From: JBKJTP01 sp046590195
GTDB taxonomy: Bacteria > Bacteroidota > Ignavibacteria > Palsa-1295
DNA: 8,886 nt
Reading direction: 5' to 3'
Assembly (NCBI GenBank): GCA_046590195.1
Contig: JBKJTP010000129.1
Location: 1-8,886, forward strand
In this document: piece by piece, positions 1 through 5,369 of the stretch
Numbering within the stretch: the stretch's first letter is position 1
How the letters are laid out: each line of letters begins with the position of its first letter
The notes under the pieces: generated by a model
Database searches by the model: none
Told to the model about the DNA's origin: nothing
What the model saw: only the letters and a program-made list of their open reading frames with translations
Position numbers and translations under genes: made by a program

Positions 1-1
1 A

Positions 2-442
2 ACTGCTGCTTTGGCCTCGAGCCCTGGTTCTATCAACTCCAAAGATTCGAACGGCCTTACACTGCTACACATTTCTGCTGTCGAAGGGTATCCCGACATG
101 GCCCAATTCCTGATGGATCGTGGAGCAAACGTTAACTCGACAGATAATCTCATGATGACACCTCTTCATTGGTGCAGCATCACGAATCAGAAATTGATCG
201 CTATCGCACTGCTTGCGAAGGGAGCTTCCATCAATGCACTCGATCGCAGGGATCGAACTCCGGCCCATTACAGCGCTTCGTTCGGCTGGTTTGATCTAAC
301 GGATCATCTCGTGACGCGCGGTGCGGATCTGAATTTGGTCGATAAGGACGGACATACGGTGTTAGGCGAGGCAGTTGCTCATGGTCGTGTTGACATCCTT
401 CGAATGCTCCGCGATCGCGGAGCACCACTCTATAAAAATTAA
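2..442 (+). CDS. Ankyrin-repeat protein, 5'-truncated by the window edge
   Basis: The reading frame is open to the left edge (codons at 2, 5 and 8 encode Thr-Ala-Ala), so the real start is probably outside. A TTG at 11 is in frame, but nothing supports it as a start. The visible ~146 residues are about four ankyrin repeats of ~33 residues. They are recognisable from the helix signatures GLTLLHISAVEGY, TPLHWCSITN, TPAHYSASFGW and TVLGEAVAHGR, each followed by a loop like RGANVN, KGASIN, RGADLN or RGAPL. Ankyrin repeats are protein-binding solenoids, so a scaffold or partner-binding role is likely, with unknown target and location. The last repeat runs almost to the stop, so there is no additional C-terminal domain. 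The TAA at 440-442 directly abuts the GTG start of the receiver gene, which implies co-transcription and probably translational coupling. What lies N-terminal cannot be seen. Confidence 0.9.
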   Translation, partial: TAALASSPGSINSKDSNGLTLLHISAVEGYPDMAQFLMDRGANVNSTDNLMMTPLHWCSITNQKLIAIALLAKGASINALDRRDRTPAHYSASFGWFDLTDHLVTRGADLNLVDKDGHTVLGEAVAHGRVDILRMLRDRGAPLYKN

Positions 443-805
443 GTGAAAGTGATCCTGAATGTGAACGATCAGCCGGCCTTACGCAAGATGGCCACGCGCA
501 TCTTGAGTGAGGCCGGTTATCACATTCTGGAAGCATCCAGCGGTGAAGAGGCCATTGCATTGTCCCGCACTCAGCCGCCTGATCTGGTATTGCTCGATGT
601 TCGCATGGAAGGCATGGATGGCTTCGAGGTCTGCCGCCAGCTACGCGCGGACGCTGCCACTGCATATCTCCCGATCGTCATTATGTCCGGGCATCACATC
701 AAGCCCGACGACAAAGCCCTCGGCGCCGATCTGGGCGCAAGCGCCTATCTCACACTCCCGCTCGATAAAGCCAAGCTGCTGAGCACGATAGCACGGTTTG
801 TTTAG
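443..805 (+). CDS. Stand-alone response-regulator receiver protein (CheY-like, atypical)
   Basis: This is a 120-residue single-domain receiver with no output domain. It starts with GTG directly after the ankyrin stop codon. No Shine-Dalgarno is evident, so translation may depend on re-initiation. The receiver landmarks are visible. The phospho-acceptor is Asp52 in LVLLDVRMEGMDGFEVC, and the switch Ser is Ser82 in PIVIMSG. The acidic pocket is reduced to Asn8-Asp9 (NVNDQP) in place of the usual Asp-Asp. The nearly invariant Lys that contacts the phosphoryl group is replaced by Leu105 (AYLTLPLD, where family members have T-K-P). The domain therefore may be phosphorylated but signal abnormally, or act independently of phosphate. 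No histidine kinase is in the window. The neighbouring ankyrin protein could be a partner or scaffold; that is inference from gene abutment only. The receiver fold assignment is secure; the function is unknown. Confidence 0.92.
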   Translation: MKVILNVNDQPALRKMATRILSEAGYHILEASSGEEAIALSRTQPPDLVLLDVRMEGMDGFEVCRQLRADAATAYLPIVIMSGHHIKPDDKALGADLGASAYLTLPLDKAKLLSTIARFV

Positions 806-821
806 AAGCCTTTCGGGCTTC
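805..821 (+). terminator. Short hairpin after the receiver gene, possible weak terminator
   Basis: GAAGCC (805-810) pairs with GGCTTC (816-821) around a TTTCG loop, starting at the last base of the receiver stop codon. There is no downstream U-tract, so intrinsic termination would be weak. The hairpin may instead belong to the repeat element that follows. Confidence 0.3.
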
Positions 822-830
822 GCCCTCAAC

Positions 831-885
831 GCGGCAGGCTAAAGCCCGCCTCCACACAGTCGCGAGGATATCCAGTCTAATTCGG
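831..885. repeat. Palindromic intergenic repeat, copy 1 (GCAGGCTAAAGCC...GAGGATA type)
   Basis: GGCAGGCT (833-840) and AGCCCGCC (843-850) form a hairpin with one internal mismatch (A836/C847) and a two-base AA loop. GAGGATATCC follows at 864-873 and then an AATTC. The same order recurs at the right edge (8836-8884): GCAGGCT-TT-AGCC with a mismatch at the same stem position, then GAGGATACC, then AATTC. Stem bases outside the core differ in a pairing-preserving way, as expected of a dispersed structured repeat. The rest of the receiver-thrS spacer holds only a small TTCGC-GAAA-GCGAA hairpin at 919-932. I see no convincing promoter for thrS. Confidence 0.6.
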
Positions 886-960
886 GAGCCTACGCCCCGT
901 TCCGGCTGTTCTTCCTCGTTCGCGAAAGCGAATCCGCAATCAAATTAACCCCTAGATTCA

Positions 961-2964
961 ATGTCTCCGGATAACAGTGCCGTACCAGAGGTCGAAAGCA
1001 GTATGTCGAATAGTGTAGCAACAGGCGAGATGATCACGATCACGTTGCCTGATGGCTCACAGCGTACGTACACGCGCGGCACGACCGGAATGGACATCGC
1101 GATGTCGATCTCGCCACGACTCGCAGATGCGTCGCTCGGTATCTTCGTCAACAATGCACCATACGATCTCGCCACTCCGATCATGGACGATGCGAGCGTG
1201 CGTATCGTGCAATGGCGCGACGACGAAGGCAAGGGTATCTACTGGCATTCGAGCGCTCACTTGATGGCGGAAGCTGTCGAAGCGCTTTATCCAGGTGCAC
1301 GCTTCGGTATCGGTCCATCGATCGAAACTGGCTGGTACTACGATATGGAGTTGCCTGAAGGTGTGAAGCTCACACCAGATGATCTCGTCAGGATCGAAGT
1401 GAAGATGCAGGAGCTATCGCAGCGCGATGTTCCGTTCGTTCGCATCCCGAAAGATTACGACGAAGCAGTTCAATACTTTACAGAGAAGGGCGACTGGCTG
1501 AAGCTCGAGTTGCTCGAAGGCTTGCGTGGCCAACCGATCACATTCTATCAGCAGGGCGAATTCACCGATCTCTGCCGCGGCACACACGTGCCATCAACAG
1601 GCAAGATCAAGTTCGCGAAACTACTCTCGATCGCTGGTGCATACTGGCGGGGCGATGAGAAGCGCCCGATGCTTACGCGCGTTTATGGCGTGAGCTTCCC
1701 GACAAAGAAGGAGCTCGATCAATTCATCACTACACGTGAAGAAGCTGAGAAGCGCGACCACCGCAAGTTAGGTAAAGAGCTTGAGCTCTTCATGATCACA
1801 CCGAAGGTGGGCGGCGGCTTGCCGATGTGGTTGCCGAAAGGCGCAGTCTTGCGTCACACACTCGAGACCTTCATGCGCAAGCAGCAGCGCAAGCGCGGAT
1901 ACGATCAGGTTGTTACTCCGCACATCGGTAACATCGAGCTGTATAAGACGAGCGGTCACTATCCCTATTACAAGGATAGCCAGTTCACACCTATCGATGT
2001 TGATGACGATCAGTATCTGCTCAAGCCGATGAACTGTCCGCATCACTTCACCATGTATAACGCGAAGCCGCACAGCTATCGCGAGCTGCCTATCCGCTAT
2101 GCGGAGTTCGGCACGGTTTATCGCTATGAGCAGTCTGGTGAGTTAAGCGGACTTAGCCGCGTGCGCTCGTTCACTCAGGATGATGCGCATATCTTTGTTG
2201 CACCGGAGCAGTTGAAGGACGAACTCTGCGAAGTGATCGCACTGACTCAGCACGCTGCGAAGACGCTGGGCTTCGAAGACTTCAACATTCGCTTGTCATT
2301 CCGCGACGATGAGAACCCTGCGAAGTACGGTGGCAATCTCGAGCAGTGGGCGCAGGCTGAGAAGGACATCAAGGAAGCTGCGGATCTCATGAAGCTCGAA
2401 TACAAGATCGGCATTGGCGAGGCCGCGTTCTACGGCCCGAAGATCGACTTCCTGCTCAAGGATGCGCTTGGCCGCAGCTGGCAGCTCGGTACGGTGCAGG
2501 TAGATTACGTCATGCCTGAGCGCTTCCAGATGGAGTACATCGGTGCCGACGGCCAGAAGCATCGCCCTGTCGTTATTCATCGCGCCCCTTTCGGGTCGCT
2601 TGAGCGCTTCACGAGCTTGCTCATCGAGCACTATGCTGGCAACTTCCCGACGTGGCTGGCCCCGGTCCAGATCGCTGTTCTGCCGATCACGGAGAACCAA
2701 GAGGACTACGCGAACGAGATCAAGGCCCTGCTCGAAGCCGATGGCAGCGAGGCCCGGGTGATCGTCGATTCCTCGAACAGTAAGGTCAACGCGCGCATCC
2801 GAGACCAGGAAATGATGAAGGTGCCGGTGATGCTTGTTGTGGGCGATAAGGAGAAGCAAAATCGCACGATTTCTATCCGCCGTCACGGGCAAGGTAACGT
2901 AGGAACGGTTTCCCTTGAGGAGGCATTAACGTTGCTTCGCAACGAATGCCGCATCCCGGACTAG
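961..2964 (+). CDS. thrS: Threonyl-tRNA synthetase
   Basis: This cytoplasmic class II aminoacyl-tRNA synthetase charges tRNA-Thr with threonine. At 667 residues it is slightly longer than the usual ~640. All domains are present in order. A TGS domain runs from about residue 24 (ITITLPDGS). The editing domain has the HxxxH pair His96/His100 and Cys205-x3-His209 (CRGTH). The catalytic core has motif 2 (TVYRYEQSGELSGLSRVRSF) and motif 3 (HRAPFGSLERF). The zinc ligands are Cys359 (MNCPHH), His410 (DDAHIF) and His540 (VIHRAPFGS), with C-to-H spacing of 51 as in E. coli. A C-terminal anticodon-binding domain starts near WLAPVQIAVLP. The first ATG at 961 was kept. In-frame ATGs at 1003 and 1030 also precede the TGS domain and none has a clear Shine-Dalgarno, so the true N-terminus could be 14-23 residues shorter. 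It is the first gene of the thrS-infC-rpmI-rplT order. Confidence 0.98.
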   Translation: MSPDNSAVPEVESSMSNSVATGEMITITLPDGSQRTYTRGTTGMDIAMSISPRLADASLGIFVNNAPYDLATPIMDDASVRIVQWRDDEGKGIYWHSSAHLMAEAVEALYPGARFGIGPSIETGWYYDMELPEGVKLTPDDLVRIEVKMQELSQRDVPFVRIPKDYDEAVQYFTEKGDWLKLELLEGLRGQPITFYQQGEFTDLCRGTHVPSTGKIKFAKLLSIAGAYWRGDEKRPMLTRVYGVSFPTKKELDQFITTREEAEKRDHRKLGKELELFMITPKVGGGLPMWLPKGAVLRHTLETFMRKQQRKRGYDQVVTPHIGNIELYKTSGHYPYYKDSQFTPIDVDDDQYLLKPMNCPHHFTMYNAKPHSYRELPIRYAEFGTVYRYEQSGELSGLSRVRSFTQDDAHIFVAPEQLKDELCEVIALTQHAAKTLGFEDFNIRLSFRDDENPAKYGGNLEQWAQAEKDIKEAADLMKLEYKIGIGEAAFYGPKIDFLLKDALGRSWQLGTVQVDYVMPERFQMEYIGADGQKHRPVVIHRAPFGSLERFTSLLIEHYAGNFPTWLAPVQIAVLPITENQEDYANEIKALLEADGSEARVIVDSSNSKVNARIRDQEMMKVPVMLVVGDKEKQNRTISIRRHGQGNVGTVSLEEALTLLRNECRIPD

Positions 2965-2981
2965 GCCTTCTTCTTGGCCTA
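2962..2981 (+). promoter_or_regulatory. Hairpin at the thrS stop codon, possible attenuator in the thrS-infC spacer
   Basis: TAGGCC (2962-2967, containing the thrS stop TAG) is perfectly complementary to GGCCTA (2976-2981) around an 8-nt TTCTTCTT loop. An A/T-rich stretch with TTATTTTAA follows at 2989-2996. It could partially terminate transcription or protect the 3' end, or it could be chance. The 59-nt spacer holds no other visible signal apart from the infC ribosome-binding site. Confidence 0.3.
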
Positions 2982-3013
2982 ATTCACTTATTTTAAGGCA
3001 TTTTCACGGTTTC

Positions 3014-3017
3014 AGGA
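3014..3017 (+). promoter_or_regulatory. Shine-Dalgarno AGGA that decides the TTG start of infC
   Basis: AGGA lies 6 nt upstream of the TTG at 3024, a normal spacing. The competing in-frame ATT at 3000 has an AAGG only 1 nt upstream, which is too close. This favours TTG at 3024. Good Shine-Dalgarno sites are otherwise rare in this window. Confidence 0.5.
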
Positions 3018-3023
3018 CTCTAT

Positions 3024-4316
3024 TTGGACAATCTCCCAAAGCTCAATCTTAAGAAGGCGAATAAGCCCGCGGTACCCCGCGAGGAAAACGCCGATGGCTC
3101 TGCGTCTTCACCCGATGTCAGCTCTTCGATAGACTCGTCTTCGGACCAGAACGGATCGGCACTAGGTGCTTCAGCGCCTGTTGCATCCGCTCCGGCTCAG
3201 CCGCAATCGATCGGTGGGTTCACTCTGAAGAAGAGACCTCCTGGAGAAGGCGGTGCTCCGTCAGCTCCGCGTCCTTCGGGACCGGGTGGTCCTCCGAGCG
3301 GCTTGCGCACAGGCGGCGGCGGATTCCAGGGTGGTGGATTTGCTCCGCGTCCTCCGTCGACGAACAATCGCATGAATCGCTTCTCGAGAGAGATGCCTTC
3401 ACGCGATCCGGGCGTTCGTATGAACGAGAGCATTCGTGTACCTGAGATCCGCGTCATCGACGAAGAGGGTCAGGTAGGCGTAATGTCGCCTCGTGAAGCA
3501 TTGGAGATCGCGCGCGAGCGTGGACTCGATCTCATTGAGATCGTACCGAACGCGCAACCGCCGGTCTGTAAGATCATTGATTTTGGTAAGTGGAAGTACG
3601 AGCAGCAGAAGCGTGATAAGGCGCAGAAGAAGACGCAGCATCAGCAGCTCCTGAAAGAAGTACGATTCCATCCGTCGACCGATACGCATGACTTTGAGTT
3701 CAAGACGCGTCACGCACGCGACTTCTTGCTCGAAGGCCATAAGGTAAAAGCGACCGTGCAGTTCAAGGGCCGCGAAGTGACGTATCGTCAGTTCGGTGAA
3801 GGCTTGCTGACAAAATTCCTCGAGCGTCTTGCAGATATCTCGAAGATCGATCAGCAGATCAGCATGATGGGTAAGCAGATGACCGTCGTCATCTCGCCGA
3901 CCGCAAAGAAGAAGAAGGACGAGCCGAAGAAGGACACAGGTCCGCGTATGGAGAAGGCTCGTAAGGCCAAGGAGGCAGCAGGGGATCCTGATGCCGAGCT
4001 AACAGATGTAGAGTTGGCCGAGGTCGAGTTGGAGGTTGGTGCTATCGACGATTCAGGTCTCTCGGAGAGAGATCTCGATACACTGCTTCTCGCAGATCCA
4101 TCCGGTGCATCAGACGATGATGACGAGGATGGCGAGATGGAGATCGTTGAGGCAGAAGTTACTGCTGAAGCAGCGGTTACTACTGAAGCAGTGGTCGTTG
4201 CAGATGCAGATATGCCTGGCGTAGAAGTCAGCGAAGAAGAGATCATCGATCACGCTGATCTTGATGTAGGCGAGACGCCTGCGAAGACAAACGACTCAGA
4301 AGAGGAGTCGAAGTAA
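3024..4316 (+). CDS. infC: Translation initiation factor IF-3 with long N- and C-terminal extensions
   Basis: IF3 binds the 30S subunit, prevents premature 50S joining and checks initiator tRNA and start codon. The canonical core spans about residues 138-295. Its N-domain begins RVPEIRVIDEEGQVGVMSPREAL and contains DLIEIVPNAQPPVCKIIDFGKW. A basic linker (QQKRDKAQKKTQ) leads to the C-domain (KEVRFHPSTDTHDFEFKTRHA...VKATVQFKGREVTYRQFGEGLL...MGKQMTVVISP). The usual family length is ~170-200 residues, but this protein has 430. Residues 1-137 are low-complexity, Ser/Ala then Pro/Gly-rich, with two LKK segments (KLNLKKANKP, GFTLKKRPP). Residues 296-430 start Lys-rich (KKKKDEPKKD) and become strongly acidic (DDDDEDGEMEIVEAEV). 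The TTG start has AGGA 6 nt upstream. The first in-frame ATGs are at 3372 (M117) and 3420 (M133), so a short classical form starting at M133 is possible. The continuous reading frame and biased composition favour the long form. Myxococcus DsgA is a known IF3 with a C-terminal extension. Confidence 0.96.
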   Translation: MDNLPKLNLKKANKPAVPREENADGSASSPDVSSSIDSSSDQNGSALGASAPVASAPAQPQSIGGFTLKKRPPGEGGAPSAPRPSGPGGPPSGLRTGGGGFQGGGFAPRPPSTNNRMNRFSREMPSRDPGVRMNESIRVPEIRVIDEEGQVGVMSPREALEIARERGLDLIEIVPNAQPPVCKIIDFGKWKYEQQKRDKAQKKTQHQQLLKEVRFHPSTDTHDFEFKTRHARDFLLEGHKVKATVQFKGREVTYRQFGEGLLTKFLERLADISKIDQQISMMGKQMTVVISPTAKKKKDEPKKDTGPRMEKARKAKEAAGDPDAELTDVELAEVELEVGAIDDSGLSERDLDTLLLADPSGASDDDDEDGEMEIVEAEVTAEAAVTTEAVVVADADMPGVEVSEEEIIDHADLDVGETPAKTNDSEEESK

Positions 4317-4344
4317 AGTTTGAAAGTTTAGAGTCTGTCCCTGG

Positions 4345-4494
4345 CTGTCATTGCGAGGAGCCCAGAGCGCAAGGATCGTAGATCCGCAGCGATCGAGGCG
4401 ACGAAGCAATCTCCAGTCGAGGGCGCGGAGTACCGAAGGAGATTGCTTCGTCGGCTTCATCGCTTTGGCGATGAATGCCTCCTCGCAATGACAG
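4345..4494. repeat. 150-bp nested palindromic element between infC and rpmI
   Basis: Outer arms of 16 bp match perfectly: 4345-4360 (CTGTCATTGCGAGGAG) with 4479-4494. Inside them, inner 16-bp arms match perfectly: 4399-4414 (CGACGAAGCAATCTCC) with 4438-4453. Two further small hairpins lie between the arms, GGATC-GTA-GATCC (4373-4385) and TTCATCGC-TTTG-GCGATGAA (4456-4475). The result is a cloverleaf-like fold. The TCATTGCGAGGAG...GAAGCAATCTCC core resembles a palindromic intergenic sequence I recognise as recurring in many unrelated bacterial genomes; that is memory, not a search. No ORF inside looks coding. It fills most of the unusually long 225-bp spacer of a ribosomal-protein operon. Confidence 0.8.
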
Positions 4495-4541
4495 GCTGTG
4501 ACGAAAGTCAACAAGTGTTTCTAGTTCAATTACAATTCATC

Positions 4542-4736
4542 ATGCCAAAGATCAAGACACACTCGGGCGCAAAGAAGAGATTCTCTGTGACCGGTTCGGG
4601 CAAGATCAAGCGTGAGAAGGCGTTCCAGGCGCACATCATGACCTCAAAGTCAAAGAAGCGCAAGCGCAATCTCCGCCAGTCAGGCCTCGTTCATCCGACA
4701 AATGCGAAGAACATCAAGATGATGTTGAACCTCTAA
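4542..4736 (+). CDS. rpmI: 50S ribosomal protein L35
   Basis: This is a 64-residue, very basic protein with the family hallmarks. It begins MPKIKTHSGAKKRFSVTGSGKIKR, has a middle segment HIMTSKSKKRKRNLRQ, and ends NAKNIKMMLNL. The length matches L35 (~64-66). It is a structural protein of the large ribosomal subunit. The start is the ATG at 4542, because MPKxKTxSGAKKRF is the conserved N-terminus. A longer in-frame reading from 4443 would run through the palindromic element and is rejected. There is no Shine-Dalgarno; the leader is A/T-rich (CAATTACAATTCATC), as often seen in Bacteroidota. It sits between infC and rplT, as in many bacteria, but with unusually long spacers on both sides. Confidence 0.98.
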   Translation: MPKIKTHSGAKKRFSVTGSGKIKREKAFQAHIMTSKSKKRKRNLRQSGLVHPTNAKNIKMMLNL

Positions 4737-4738
4737 TT

Positions 4739-4791
4739 GGATCACCCATGATCCGTTAGAGTTCGTATTGGTCATGGATCATCACTGATCC
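4739..4791 (+). promoter_or_regulatory. Twin hairpins with identical stems, candidate regulatory leader before rplT
   Basis: Two hairpins have the same stem GGATCA/TGATCC but different tetraloops. The first is 4739-4744/4749-4754 with loop CCCA. The second is 4776-4781/4786-4791 with loop TCAC, followed by TGTTTTA. Because all arms are equivalent, the first left arm could also pair with the last right arm, giving mutually exclusive folds like those of attenuators. The first starts only 2 nt after the rpmI stop. L20 autoregulation of this operon is known in E. coli and Bacillus, but no homology to those L20 sites was recognised here. Confidence 0.45.
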
Positions 4792-4913
4792 TGTTTTATC
4801 TAACCGCCGCAAGCGCTAAGTGAAAGTCACATAGCGATCCTCATCTCAGTAGAGAGACGAGAATTCAGATGCTTACGGAGGTTTCACAATCAAGAAAAAT
4901 CTGAGAATCTACA

Positions 4914-5279
4914 ATGCCAAGAAGTAAAAACCTCGTCGCTGCAAAGCGCAGGAAAAAGAAAGTATTCGCAGCGGCCAGTGGCTTCTTCGGAATGCGCAGC
5001 AACGTTCTTACCGTTGCGAAGCATCACGTTGACAAAGCCCGCCAGTACGCATTCCGCGATCGCCGCGTCCGTAAGCGTGATTTCCGCGCTCTCTGGATCG
5101 TCCGCATCAATGCAGCAGCTCGTGCAAACGGCTGCAGCTACTCACAGCTGATCGGCGCGTTCGCAAAGAGCGGCATCACGATCAACCGTAAGATGCTCTC
5201 CGATCTCGCGATCACCAGCCCAGCAACGTTCACGGAGCTCGTAAAGGCTTCTGGCGTCAAGACGAAGGCTGTCGCGTAA
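4914..5279 (+). CDS. rplT: 50S ribosomal protein L20
   Basis: This is a 121-residue basic protein matching L20 throughout. The N-terminal extension is MPRSKNLVAAKRRKKKVFAAASGFFGMRSNVLTVAKHHVDKARQYAFRDRRVRKRDFRALWIVRINAAAR. The globular part is SYSQLIGAFAKSGITINRKMLSDLAI. L20 binds 23S rRNA, is needed early in 50S assembly and in some bacteria represses its own operon. The ATG at 4914 is the conserved start (family MPRxKN/MPRVK). An in-frame stop at 4902 rules out a longer form. The only good Shine-Dalgarno (GGAGGT, 4877-4882) is 31 nt upstream, too far for this ATG. It is the last gene of the operon, followed by a strong terminator. Confidence 0.98.
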   Translation: MPRSKNLVAAKRRKKKVFAAASGFFGMRSNVLTVAKHHVDKARQYAFRDRRVRKRDFRALWIVRINAAARANGCSYSQLIGAFAKSGITINRKMLSDLAITSPATFTELVKASGVKTKAVA

Positions 5280-5303
5280 GTGTAGCACATGCTTTAGCTT
5301 GTG
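5280..5303. repeat. Imperfect palindrome of the TTTAGC repeat family (copy after rplT)
   Basis: GTGTAG at 5280-5285 is followed by CACATGC-TTTA-GCTTGTG (5286-5303 region), an imperfect hairpin with one mismatch. GTGTAG, TTTAGCTTGTG and the downstream TGAGCGGGCT all recur after the lipoprotein gene (6054-6115). The core GCTTTAGC is shared with the copies near 840 (inverse orientation) and 8843. Confidence 0.5.
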
Positions 5304-5305
5304 TG

Positions 5306-5336
5306 AAAAAGCCCGCTCATTGAGCGGGCTTTTTTT
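5306..5336 (+). terminator. Rho-independent terminator of the thrS-infC-rpmI-rplT operon
   Basis: GCCCGCTC (5311-5318) pairs perfectly with GAGCGGGC (5322-5329) around a 3-nt ATT loop and is followed by seven T. The upstream A5 run makes it potentially bidirectional. This is the clearest terminator in the window. Confidence 0.93.
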
Positions 5337-5369
5337 GTAACTCTTTTCTCGGCGAACGTCACCTTAGAT

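Noticed and set aside
231..665. 144-residue minus-strand open frame across the ankyrin and receiver genes
   Set aside because: It is antisense to two recognisable domains and has no family signature.
2296..2892. 198-residue minus-strand open frame inside thrS
   Set aside because: It lies antisense to a fully conserved thrS catalytic and anticodon region and has no recognisable domain; it is a shadow of thrS codon bias.
3000..3002. ATT at 3000 as the main infC start
   Set aside because: Its Shine-Dalgarno-like AAGG is only 1 nt away, whereas the TTG at 3024 has AGGA at 6 nt. It is kept as a secondary possibility in the findings.
3851..4246. Minus-strand Ser/Thr-rich 131-residue open frame
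   Set aside because: Its low-complexity composition is just the complement of the acidic infC tail codons; no signal or motif.
4443..4541. In-frame upstream extension of rpmI giving a 97-residue protein
   Set aside because: It would read through the palindromic element and add a non-conserved N-terminus. L35 begins MPKxKTxSGAKKRF, at 4542.
4739..4791. CRISPR-like repeat pair
   Set aside because: There are only two 16-nt units with differing loops and no array; they are better described as twin hairpins.
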